Assembly: GCA_008011715.2 (NCBI GenBank)
Contig: CP136508.1
Location: forward strand, 2,232,001-2,296,000
Length of the DNA stretch: 64,000 nucleotides
Direction: 5' to 3'
Source of the DNA: [Empedobacter] haloabium
GTDB taxonomy: Bacteria; Pseudomonadota; Gammaproteobacteria; Burkholderiales; Burkholderiaceae_D
The notes beneath the pieces were generated by a model. The model made no database searches, was not told the origin of the DNA, and saw only the letters and a program-made list of their open reading frames with translations. The translations under genes and the position numbers were made by a program. This document shows positions 38,008 through 46,156 of this stretch, piece by piece (the first letter of the stretch is position 1; every line of letters begins with the position of its first letter).

Positions 38008-39667
38008 CGCTACCTCCGCCAGCCGTATCGAGCGGTCCGAGACCCGTTACCGCATCCGTCTTTAGTACGAGCCCCTGGAGTTCGGCACCCTCCAGCACCC
38101 TTGTGTGTACCGGGGCGTCCCCTTCCCCTGGGACGAGCATCCCAACCTCGGCGAGGCAGCGGGCTGCGAACCTGACATCGACCTTGGCGGATCGGAACAG
38201 TGGCAGAGGAATCAGTATCCCAATGTCCAGCGCATGCGCGCCACCGGCAGCGGAACCCGTTGCCAAGTTGCGCAATGCGGAGCGGATCACACTCGCTACC
38301 GCTGCAGGTAGGCGCATGCACGAATGCCGGTCAGGCATGCGTTCAGCCAATTGTCCAGAGAATGCACTCAGGCCCTTTGATCGCTGCGACGGGGCTGTTG
38401 ATGGGGCGTTCTCCTGCGGCGCCTGAGGGCATTCCTCGATGGAGCATTGAGCGTGAGGAGCCTCGTCGAGCGTTGAGAGCGCGATAGGTGAGAGCACGCT
38501 ACACGTGACGAGTTGGTTCACCAGTACAAACTCAGGGGCTGCCAGCTTGATCGACTCTATCGGCCCGGAGCACCCCGGAGGTTCGATGTGCCAGATACAT
38601 CCCGCTTCGTTTTGCACGAGCCAATGTTGCTTGTCCAGAGCAGCCAGCATCTCGTCCGGATCACGCGGCATGCCGTAGAGACGCTCGCGGTCGGCGTAAG
38701 CCGACAAGTCGTGCGCGGCGCCTGGCCATGCAACGAAGGTGCCATCTTGGGCGTGCCAGACCCGCGACTTGCCGCTGTTCGGTAGCCAGGTCGCCGAACT
38801 GTGGACAAGGTCATGCATACAGTCGATCAGGAGCCTTGCGACGTTTTCGCCTATGGCCGTACCGCCGCGGGCGGCCGACAATCTGCGAATATCTTTGCTG
38901 ATCGCGCACGCGGCAGCTTTGCGTACCAAAGTGGTGAGGGTATCCGGACAGCCAGGCAGCGGGAGTCTCGCGAGTGCCGCCAGCATCGCTGGGATGACGA
39001 CGCTATTGTCCGCGCCCAGGTATTCGATGGCTGTAGCAGGCACGATAAGCGGCAAAGCGTAGAAGTTCTGTATGCCATCCAACCTGGGCCGCTCCGACCA
39101 TACGATATGACAATGGCCGCCGGGGTACCTTTCGAGCCAATCCGATAACGGCAACGAGCAAGGTTGCCAGCAGGAGCCGTCTTGTGCCGTGACCTTTGCG
39201 ATATTGAGCAGCGGCTGCAGCTCTATGCAAAGCCCCGCGATCAGCGCAGCCAAGCGCCACCTCGGCTCCAGTCCCCGGCGCTTGGTAATGGATGCTCTTC
39301 CTTCGAAGATCTGCGCATCGGTGGACTGGAGCGCAAAGAACGCGCATTCCAGCCCTAAGCGAAAGAGTCCGCCCGGCCACGAGAAGTAGTTGTCCGCGGT
39401 CGCAGGTAGCCCGTTCACATAATTCGCATATCTCGCGATCACGGTCATGATTTCACTCTCGAACTGACCGTCCTCTCGGCCGTAGCAAAGCTTGAGCCTG
39501 CGTAACGCTTCGCCGTTCGCTTCGATGAGCTTGGAGGCCTTGATTGGCGCAAACGGCACGCCTGCTGCCATGTTCTCGCCTGCAGCGGCTTCAGACGGCT
39601 GCGGCATACGCTTTCCGCTCGTTTCATCATCGGCTCTGGCAACACCACGCTTGAATATGAACGCCAT
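37988..39667 (-). CDS. traI: MobH-type relaxase TraI
   Basis: 559 residues. The N-terminal TraI_2 domain is recognisable around NYFSWPGGLFRLGLECAFFAL (about 94-113) and LEPRWRLAALIAGLCIEL. In SXT TraI the corresponding places carry conserved His and an HD pair; here they are replaced (GGLFRL, GLCIEL), as I recall for PFGI-1-class relaxases. The C-terminus has a DUF1528-like domain (LAERMPDRHSCMRLPAAVASVI). It should nick oriT and lead the strand through TraD. GGGGGA precedes ATG 39667. Confidence 0.88.
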   Translation of the reverse strand: MAFIFKRGVARADDETSGKRMPQPSEAAAGENMAAGVPFAPIKASKLIEANGEALRRLKLCYGREDGQFESEIMTVIARYANYVNGLPATADNYFSWPGGLFRLGLECAFFALQSTDAQIFEGRASITKRRGLEPRWRLAALIAGLCIELQPLLNIAKVTAQDGSCWQPCSLPLSDWLERYPGGHCHIVWSERPRLDGIQNFYALPLIVPATAIEYLGADNSVVIPAMLAALARLPLPGCPDTLTTLVRKAAACAISKDIRRLSAARGGTAIGENVARLLIDCMHDLVHSSATWLPNSGKSRVWHAQDGTFVAWPGAAHDLSAYADRERLYGMPRDPDEMLAALDKQHWLVQNEAGCIWHIEPPGCSGPIESIKLAAPEFVLVNQLVTCSVLSPIALSTLDEAPHAQCSIEECPQAPQENAPSTAPSQRSKGLSAFSGQLAERMPDRHSCMRLPAAVASVIRSALRNLATGSAAGGAHALDIGILIPLPLFRSAKVDVRFAARCLAEVGMLVPGEGDAPVHTRVLEGAELQGLVLKTDAVTGLGPLDTAGGGSDAGAQT

Positions 39668-39749
39668 GAATTTCCCCCGGGAGGAACCTTGATCATCGCG
39701 TTAGTCTTGATGGGGCTCCACCCGGAATGAGCGTAGCGGCATATGCTGA

Positions 39750-40364
39750 TTACGTATCTGCTTTCACATGCGCTAACGCGCACACGCTGTGACGAGAGCG
39801 TACTGGAACTCGTCGGCAAGGGAACATGGCCTGTATCCGCGGGTCCCTGTCGTACCTTGCGAGCAGTCGGCAAAAGACACATCCGTCCGATGCTGCGCTG
39901 AGATTCCCAATGCTCGACAAATAGAGCGAATGGCACTGCGGGCACGGGTAGAGGGCAATGCTTGCCGTCGGATGGGCCCAGATTCCCTTGAGGTGACAAG
40001 CCACGTCGAACGCGCGATCAAAGGAGATGCGGGAAGGGCCCGCACACATATTGGCATACATCTTGTAGCCTGCGACAACGGCGTCACTCAGGCCGAAATC
40101 GCTGTCGATCAGGCGACAAAAGATGGCTGCGAAGATCGAGAGTTCGGCACGAACCAGTACATTGGTCTTGTCTATTAGCCAGTCCGCAGAGGCGGGCAGG
40201 CGGCCGCACTTGAATACTCGTTCGCCAGAAGGGTAGAGCTTTGCGAGCTCAGTGTGCGTCAGACCGGTAATGTATGAGATGGTGCGCATTCGCGCACCGA
40301 GCTGCACGCACGCGTGAGCGAGAGAAAGAGCGTGGATATGCCGCTCGACGTATGGGCGGGCCAT
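39750..40364 (-). CDS. FlhC-like transcriptional activator
   Basis: 204 residues from ATG 40364. The body follows FlhC, including MRTISYITGLTHTELAKLY and the four-cysteine zinc site (YPCPQC ... GCVFC). In SXT and IncC elements FlhC/FlhD homologues (SetC/SetD, AcaC/AcaD) are the master activators of transfer, so this is the likely counterpart. It follows the FlhD-like gene by ten bases. A longer open frame upstream is a shadow. Confidence 0.88.
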   Translation of the reverse strand: MARPYVERHIHALSLAHACVQLGARMRTISYITGLTHTELAKLYPSGERVFKCGRLPASADWLIDKTNVLVRAELSIFAAIFCRLIDSDFGLSDAVVAGYKMYANMCAGPSRISFDRAFDVACHLKGIWAHPTASIALYPCPQCHSLYLSSIGNLSAASDGCVFCRLLARYDRDPRIQAMFPCRRVPVRSRHSVCALAHVKADT

Positions 40365-40374
40365 GCAGTCAGCC

Positions 40375-40713
40375 TCAGATCGACGCGCGGTTAATCCGAC
40401 GCTCCACGCGTGCCACAGCAGAGTCGCCCCGGATTTGGCTACTAACGGCTGCAAGTGCGATGGATAGGCCCGGTGGCGCGTCGAGCAGGCGGTCCAAATT
40501 GGCGCGGGGAGCGAAGAGGCATTCGGCATGCATGGCAGTCGCCAGCAATTCCAGCCCCTCCAGTGACAGCGATTCGAGCTTCTCTGTTTGGGATCGGGAT
40601 AGATGAAACTGGTAAGCCGCTGAGATCGGGTCGCGCTGAACGTTGGCATGAATCGCCATCAGCAAATTGAAGTTCACGTACTGTACGTTCGTGAGGTTGA
40701 GTTGGTTATCCAT
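40375..40713 (-). CDS. FlhD-like transcriptional activator
   Basis: 112 residues: YVNFNLLMAIHANVQRDPISAAYQFHLSRSQ is close in form to FlhD, followed by the helical second half. It should form a heteromer with the FlhC-like protein. AGGA stands before ATG 40713. The promoter region upstream carries repressor-type dyads (40781-40950). Confidence 0.85.
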   Translation of the reverse strand: MDNQLNLTNVQYVNFNLLMAIHANVQRDPISAAYQFHLSRSQTEKLESLSLEGLELLATAMHAECLFAPRANLDRLLDAPPGLSIALAAVSSQIRGDSAVARVERRINRASI

Positions 40714-40780
40714 GGTTGAGTCCTGTAGCTTGTTGACGCGGTATTCCGCATCTTGGGTGTAAAACGGTTCAAGTCAGAGA

Positions 40781-40950
40781 CAGCACGGTGCTGCTTGTGA
40801 TTAGGCTAGGCCATGGCTCCTACAATCGCAATAGCAGTTGCTAGCATAATGAAAACTTGGCCGTTTTATTTGTATGAAGACATCAGGACTGCCTGTGGTT
40901 GTGGCGTCGAAGCGGATTGGTCTTTGCGCACCGTAGGGTAGCAAGTGCTA
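40781..40950. promoter_or_regulatory. Intergenic operator cluster: three TAGCA-NN-TGCTA-like dyads
   Basis: Between the divergent flhD-like and repressor genes are CAGCACGGTGCTG (40781-40793), TAGCAGTTGCTA (40832-40843) and TAGCAAGTGCTA (40939-40950). The last overlaps a likely -10 of the repressor gene (TATGCT, about 40949-40954), the middle lies near a candidate flhD promoter (TTGTAG then TAATCA after 16 bases on the minus strand). This arrangement resembles the lambda CI and SetR operator regions. Confidence 0.65.
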
Positions 40951-40975
40951 TGCTATGGGCGTCAAGGGGAACGAC

Positions 40976-41674
40976 ATGGTACGAACACACGTGCAGTCCT
41001 CGTCGCGGCAGTTGTCCGCGACACTGTCGAAAGCGCCAGACCTTATTCCCGGTTTACGACAGCGGCTGGTCGCCGAACTCGATCGGAGCGGGATCGACGC
41101 CACGGAGCGTGTGCGTTACCTGTCGGTAGAGACCGGTCGCGCAGCGCAATCGGTCATGCGCTGGCTGTCGGATCGCTCCCCCGGCCTTCCCGATCTGCGC
41201 TCGTTGGCAATCCTGTGCCTGCGACTCGAAGTGGACGCGAACTGGATGCTTGGCCTGGTGCGGCTGCGCCGGCCCTTTCCCAAGGAGAGCGCCCATGCCA
41301 CCGTGCGCGAACTCGTTCCGCGGATGCCATCGGCAGACTGGACCTCTCGCCTGGACTTTCATATGGACAGACTGGCTCAAGGCTACGATGTGTACCTGAT
41401 GAAAGGCGATGACATGGCGCCCGTCATTGGTGACGATATGCCGTTTCTGGTCGACGGCAGCGTCAGCGCTATCACTGGAAACGGCATTTACTTTCTCACA
41501 TTGTCCGGCGTATCAATGGTGCGCTTCGTCGAACGGACCGGAGACACGAAGTATCGCTTGCGTTGCGCGAACGAGCGTTACGAACAAATGACCGTCGACA
41601 TAGGGAAGTGTAAGAAGGCAGAGTTCGAGGTCATTGGCAAGGTGACGATGGCTTTCGAGCTGAAGAGATTTTAG
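40976..41674 (+). CDS. CI/SetR-like repressor with degenerate S24 site
   Basis: 232 residues from ATG 40976, which has AAGGGG six bases upstream. An XRE-like helical DNA-binding half (residues 25-80) is followed by a LexA/CI-like C-terminal domain. The nucleophile position in the usual GDSM motif is Asp146 (GDDMAP), and 37 residues on, where LexA has its Lys, is Arg183 (VSMVRFVER). It therefore probably cannot self-cleave. By position it should repress the flhD-flhC-like activators. Confidence 0.82.
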   Translation: MVRTHVQSSSRQLSATLSKAPDLIPGLRQRLVAELDRSGIDATERVRYLSVETGRAAQSVMRWLSDRSPGLPDLRSLAILCLRLEVDANWMLGLVRLRRPFPKESAHATVRELVPRMPSADWTSRLDFHMDRLAQGYDVYLMKGDDMAPVIGDDMPFLVDGSVSAITGNGIYFLTLSGVSMVRFVERTGDTKYRLRCANERYEQMTVDIGKCKKAEFEVIGKVTMAFELKRF

Positions 41675-41677
41675 CTG

Positions 41678-41713
41678 CTTGGTCACACACGGCGAGAGCC
41701 GTGCGTGACCAAG
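41678..41713. terminator. Strong hairpin between convergent genes
   Basis: CTTGGTCACACACGG and CCGTGCGTGACCAAG pair over 14 of 15 positions around a 6-base loop, between the stops of the repressor and the DUF932 gene. There is no T-run, but the place and strength suit a bidirectional terminator. Confidence 0.6.
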
Positions 41714-41719
41714 TGTGCT

Positions 41720-42787
41720 TCAGGCCGGGTCGGCGATCTCGCGCCATTCGCTGTCGCTTAGCGAGACGAGCCGGCCACCCACTGTTTCGAGTTCGGTAGC
41801 GCGGTCGTAGTCGAGAACGTCCTGCGAATAGCTTGTGACCGCATTCACGAGTCCGTATCCGGATAGCTGGCTGCCTTCGATCAGGCTGCGCAATACCCCG
41901 GAACGTTCGTCCTCCGATAGCGCAAATCGGTGGGCCAGCACTTCCACCGACTTGACGGGATCGTCGGCGAGCTTGATGCCAGCGGTACGGCGCAGCTTGT
42001 CCACGATCAGCCTGAACGTCACATCGGATACCGCGGCTTCGACCATGTCGCGCACCTTGAGCAGGATCGCCCGGTCATCTGCCTGCAGCGTGTCTTCCTT
42101 GTATAGTTCGACTGCTGCTTCCTGCAGCTGCATGGTCTTACCCAAGTGCTTTTTGCGCAGAACCAGGTCCTTCGCGATCAGACCATTACTGCAAACGAGC
42201 CGGTAAAGTAGCGGTTCCACTGTGAGGTGTCCCCATCCGACTTCCGAGTTGCTCACGACGACGCCCGCACAGACCATATCGCCGGGTGCGACTTCGCACT
42301 GCAGGCGCCGGCAGATGTACTTGATATACATCCGCGATTCGGTAAGTTCGGTCGAAGCCGGCACCGCCCCAGGCAGACGCTCGAGAATGGGCAGAACAAA
42401 CTCCGCGACATCGTAGTTGTCCAGCCGGCGATATCGGTCGGACAGGAATGCGCGAACCCTGCCATCGAGCGTCCGGACGAGCCTGTTCTCGTTTCCCGAA
42501 GCCTGCAGCCAGGTGTTGACGTTTTCGTCAAGTAGTTCTGGCCGCTCGCGGCGCATGCGTTCGAAATAGCCGAAGGGGATCTTCAGCTTTTCCGCGAGCT
42601 GGTGCATCGCAATGTCGCTGACGATATACGCGCGCCGATCTCCCGCCACATCGAGCGCTAATTCGCACGTGCCACCCGGTCCGGTATCGCATTGAATCAG
42701 CCGGGATGGTGCAAGCAGGTCCTGTTTGGCGTTGAGCTGACGGCGCAGCTCCACCGCCAAGTCACGCAGATTGCGTCCTGATTTCAT
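41720..42787 (-). CDS. DUF932-family protein
   Basis: 355 residues from ATG 42787 with AGGAG upstream. It has the DUF932 layout seen in many plasmids and phages: a region with AYIVSDIAMHQLAEKLKIPFGYFERM, then VRAFLSDRYRRLDNYDVAEFVLPIL, then GWGHLTVEPLLYRLVCSNGLI. The role is unknown; it commonly sits near replication and recombination genes of mobile elements. The open frame continues 5' as a shadow. Confidence 0.85.
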   Translation of the reverse strand: MKSGRNLRDLAVELRRQLNAKQDLLAPSRLIQCDTGPGGTCELALDVAGDRRAYIVSDIAMHQLAEKLKIPFGYFERMRRERPELLDENVNTWLQASGNENRLVRTLDGRVRAFLSDRYRRLDNYDVAEFVLPILERLPGAVPASTELTESRMYIKYICRRLQCEVAPGDMVCAGVVVSNSEVGWGHLTVEPLLYRLVCSNGLIAKDLVLRKKHLGKTMQLQEAAVELYKEDTLQADDRAILLKVRDMVEAAVSDVTFRLIVDKLRRTAGIKLADDPVKSVEVLAHRFALSEDERSGVLRSLIEGSQLSGYGLVNAVTSYSQDVLDYDRATELETVGGRLVSLSDSEWREIADPA

Positions 42788-42884
42788 TTGATTCTCCTGG
42801 AAAGGATTAATAGTGCCAAGCCGGTGAGACTTGGCTATACGGCTCTCGGACGAGCGGATGCGCGTACGGAGCGTTACGGATAGC

Positions 42885-43883
42885 TCAGACGACTCTGACG
42901 AGATGCGCCGAGCGGGCATACCACACATCGGCCCAGTCGCTGCCGGCTCGATGTGGGACAAAAACCTTGACGTCGATCTTCCGCTTACGGGCTGCGCGTG
43001 CCAATGTGAATGCTGCCACCTGGCCAGCAAAATCAGAGTCGGCATCGTTATCCGCGTAGATCCTGAGGAAGCGAACACCTGGGGGTATCCATAGGCTTTG
43101 CATATTGCTCGCTGATATGGCCGACCACACTGGTTCGCCACTACTGCGCTTAAACACCGCCAGCGCGTTCTCGAGCCCTTCGCACACGTTCAGAACTTCC
43201 GTGGCCGGGGCCAGACGAATCGCGCCACCTTCAAAGTTCGCGCACAGGGTCTTTTTCGGCGCAGCGACACTCGCTTTCGAGCCATTCTCCAGATAAATTC
43301 TGTGGAGAGCCACGAGCGCGTCGGTCGGGCTGTCTATCCTGGCCAGCAGGGCAGGGTAGTCCCTTACGTGAACGCATCGGTCATCACAAGTGCGCTCGTA
43401 GTATCCCAGCGCCGCATGAAACCGCAACGTTGCGGGATAGGTATCCAGCTGCAGCCTGCGTGCGAGCAGGTAGCGATGTGCTTGGTCCGACACTTGTATC
43501 GGCCGCGCTTCCGACCAGATCCGGTGCGCCATGTCCAATGCCTTGGCATTGGGCCGCGACGGATCGTGTCGAATCCCGTTTGGGAGCATGCCGATACATT
43601 GTTCAACTCGCTCAAGGGTCTCTACAGCGCTCCAACCCATGGTGCCACGCAGAAGCTTGAAACCTCCACCAGCGCCACAGTACCGGCAGTGATAATTCCC
43701 CTCGCCGAACTTGTCGGTGTACTGAAAGCGGTCGCGTCCACCGCATCCCGGCAGCGGGCAAGGCTGGTTACGCTTGTTGAGAATCCGCTCGTTCACACCG
43801 AGCTGTCGCAGAATTGTGGTCCAACGGCCGTGGGCCAACTGGAGCATCTTCCGATACCTGGTCTCGAATTCGAGCTTGTCCAT
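42885..43883 (-). CDS. Element-borne DNA primase (zinc ribbon plus Toprim)
   Basis: 332 residues. Residues 40-75 form a primase zinc ribbon (CPLPGCGGRDRF ... YHCRYCG). The Toprim domain is visible as LNVCEGLENALAVF (Glu) and IYADNDADSDF (DxD). It should make RNA primers on transferred single-stranded DNA or during element replication. GGAGG precedes ATG 43883. Confidence 0.88.
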   Translation of the reverse strand: MDKLEFETRYRKMLQLAHGRWTTILRQLGVNERILNKRNQPCPLPGCGGRDRFQYTDKFGEGNYHCRYCGAGGGFKLLRGTMGWSAVETLERVEQCIGMLPNGIRHDPSRPNAKALDMAHRIWSEARPIQVSDQAHRYLLARRLQLDTYPATLRFHAALGYYERTCDDRCVHVRDYPALLARIDSPTDALVALHRIYLENGSKASVAAPKKTLCANFEGGAIRLAPATEVLNVCEGLENALAVFKRSSGEPVWSAISASNMQSLWIPPGVRFLRIYADNDADSDFAGQVAAFTLARAARKRKIDVKVFVPHRAGSDWADVWYARSAHLVRVV

Positions 43884-43900
43884 AAGGTACCTCCAACCAG

Positions 43901-44458
43901 CTACGTGAAAAGGTCGCCTTCGACATAGCTGCGGCGCAACTGCTCATTGAGCCACTGCGGGTTTCGTTCCAACTGCGAAGCGATCCAATCCGGGCGGGCG
44001 GCGATGGCTTGTTGCACCCATGCCGGGTAGGAATCCACTGAAATAGTGAGCCAAACGCCGATCCTTCGGCGAATCCAGTCGCGCACCTCTTCCGAATCGA
44101 CCATGCCGATGAAGTAGGGTGCCGGGGACAGGGGGCTCAAGCTGACGACTTTCACGCAGTTGACGAAGGAAAATGGCTGCGTATCTAGCGCTGGGTCAGT
44201 AAATACCCAGCGTAGCAGGTCCAGCTTTTCTTCGAGCGGTGTTCGCGCGTCTGAAAGGGCCTCAATGCGCTTCAACAGGCGCCAGTGCAGCGAGACGATT
44301 TCCTCCTCGGACCATTCACCATCTGGTGAGTCATCGGCGGCTGCTGATTGCAGCAGCGAGCTGTGCTGTGATGCCGCAGCTATTTTTAATGGCCTAAGCC
44401 ACGCGCGACGCACGAGCTCCTCACGGAATTCTCGGCGCCACGATACCTTGGATGTCAT
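43901..44458 (-). CDS. Hypothetical protein, 185 aa
   Basis: AAGGAG precedes ATG 44458. Soluble, mostly helical, Trp-rich, with VRDWIRRRIGVWLTISVDSYPAWVQQAIAARPDWIASQLERNPQWL near the end. It ends 17 bases before the primase start and is probably co-transcribed with it. Family unknown. Confidence 0.7.
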   Translation of the reverse strand: MTSKVSWRREFREELVRRAWLRPLKIAAASQHSSLLQSAAADDSPDGEWSEEEIVSLHWRLLKRIEALSDARTPLEEKLDLLRWVFTDPALDTQPFSFVNCVKVVSLSPLSPAPYFIGMVDSEEVRDWIRRRIGVWLTISVDSYPAWVQQAIAARPDWIASQLERNPQWLNEQLRRSYVEGDLFT

Positions 44459-44937
44459 GCTGTTCTCCTTTGTATGGAGGAACGGCAGTCCCCTGCAGGG
44501 ACCGCGTCCCGGCTTGGGAAATGCGCCGTGTGTGAACGGTGCGTGTGAATGCTGGCGAACTGTCGGCGCGTGCCGATCGGACGGGGTGCCAGCTACCGTC
44601 GCGAAAACGCTTCTTGATGCACGCTTGCTGCAGCAGGAATGTTCTCGGAACGACGAAGAGCGGATGGATGCGTGGTGCCGCGAGGAGGGTTCGAAGGCTT
44701 GCCTTGATACGCAGGGCTAGCTGCTGCCATATCAAATTATGCCGCCGGTGCACGGTTGTCAATGATTCGCGGGAAACGCGGGTTGGATCCGCCGCGCTGA
44801 CGCTATGGCATACGATGCGGTCCGGCCCCTCGGACCACTGTTGACGAATTCCGCGCGCACTGGTTCTGATTTCGGGTGGCAAATCGAATAGGACGAATTG
44901 AAGATGGATCCGCATACGGCCCATGCGGGAGGAAAAA
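44459..44937. other. Divergent intergenic region, no confident gene
   Basis: The gap of 479 bases separates divergent transcripts (hypothetical-primase-DUF932 to the left, AcaB-like to the right), so it should hold promoters for both. A minus frame across it (44421-44915) has plausible stretches but no ribosome site and overlaps the 185-residue gene. No clear promoter pair was identified. Confidence 0.4.
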
Positions 44938-45708
44938 ATGAGCGAGCCCACCAATGCCGAGCCGATCGGTGTCACTACGACGCAGAGCGATAACGGCGAA
45001 ACCAACCAGCGGCTCTTGTCGAGAGAAGTCAAGACTGACTTCCGCAGGGTCGAGTCTGCTAGCCGCAAGATCCGCACGACATTGCAGAGCCCCGAAGGAA
45101 AACGCCTCTTCCTGAGGTTTTTCGATGGGGCCTCGCTGAACATGCACTTCATCACGGTAATCGCGCCGATCAACCTGCCCTCTGCTGAAATCGAAAGCGC
45201 AGTGGCCGCACTTGAGGAATTGGTGGAGAAGAACACTGCGCTTCTCAACGATGCATTGGTGCATGCCGAGCAACTCTGTCACCGAAATGGGATCACTGAT
45301 CTAGCCACTTACGACATCGCTCCGCTGATAGTCGATGCCCGGGTTCACTCGCGCTTCGGCCGACGCTACCTCGAACTCATTTGCAAGGTCGACCAGCTGA
45401 TGCAAATTCTCGAGACACTCGTTATTGACGAGGTGATGCCGAATGGTGAAATGGCTGTGCGGAAGGCCAAGGCGAAGCGTGCTGTAAGGTCGATCGGTAG
45501 CGCAATGCGTCAGACGCGTTTCGGGTTACACAAGCGGATCAACGCACAACAGCTAAAGCAAGGGGCTGCCGAGACTGTCGATCAACAGGATGCAGCGCAG
45601 ACTGACTCCGAGCAGTTATCGTCCGAAGTAGTTACCGAAGTCTCTGCTGATGCACCCCAAGCCGAGGTCGAGGGGGCGCGGCAATTGGAAGCCGTAGCAG
45701 AAAAATAG
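44938..45708 (+). CDS. AcaB-like (DUF1845) regulator
   Basis: 256 residues from ATG 44938, which has GGAGG six bases upstream. The core (KTDFRRVESASRKIRTTLQS, LEELVEKNTALLNDALVHAEQLC, YDIAPLIVDARVHSRFGRRYLELICKVDQLMQILETL) fits the DUF1845 family, which includes AcaB, a DNA-binding activator of IncC conjugation. The last 60 residues are an acidic Gln/Ala/Glu-rich tail. The role here is inferred from the family. Confidence 0.75.
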   Translation: MSEPTNAEPIGVTTTQSDNGETNQRLLSREVKTDFRRVESASRKIRTTLQSPEGKRLFLRFFDGASLNMHFITVIAPINLPSAEIESAVAALEELVEKNTALLNDALVHAEQLCHRNGITDLATYDIAPLIVDARVHSRFGRRYLELICKVDQLMQILETLVIDEVMPNGEMAVRKAKAKRAVRSIGSAMRQTRFGLHKRINAQQLKQGAAETVDQQDAAQTDSEQLSSEVVTEVSADAPQAEVEGARQLEAVAEK

Positions 45709-46156
45709 CAGTCGCAGCTGCAGCGCTCGGCCAGCCTTCGCATCTGCGACGGCTATGGACCAGCGCGAAAAGCATCGTACACAGACAGGCTTTGACTTCA
45801 GGAAGATACAGACTAGATTGTACATAGCAGCAGCTGGCCCTGCGTTTCCCGGCCAGCCATCGATCACGGTGCGGCTTCCCGCTGTCACCGTCCCCCTGCA
45901 GCAGTTCCATTCCAGTGTGCCAGCTGCGGCTGTGCTCTCAAATCACCATCGAGTATCGTGATCTGAGAGTGCATCCCAACGCGAGCTGGCGCGTGATCAC
46001 TTCGCAACCAGTCATCTACATAGGCCATCCTGGCCTGTAGGCGCATAGCGCGCCATTTCCATCTTCTTTACGACCATCCGGAGCTGCGCCTACGCGTTGG
46101 CACGGCCAAGACTCGCGCGAGCGCGTCACACTCATTTGTTATCACAGGAGGCAACA
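45709..46156. other. Intergenic region with inverted repeats, no gene
   Basis: No frame with a start signal was found. It holds the spaced inverted repeat at 46037-46093, the short palindrome GGCCATCCTGGCC near 46023, and alternating CG-rich dyads just before the next gene, so it may be regulatory or an origin of transfer. Confidence 0.4.
46037..46093. repeat. Spaced 9-bp inverted repeat (GTAGGCGCA / TGCGCCTAC)
   Basis: GTAGGCGCA at 46037-46045 and its exact complement TGCGCCTAC at 46085-46093 flank 39 bases of more AT-rich sequence. It is non-coding. Such structures occur at origins of transfer and at regulatory loops; which applies is unknown. Confidence 0.45.

Noticed and set aside
44421..45248. 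275-codon minus frame across the gap before the AcaB-like gene
   Set aside because: Half of it is antisense to the DUF1845 gene, it overlaps the 185-residue gene, and no start has a ribosome site.
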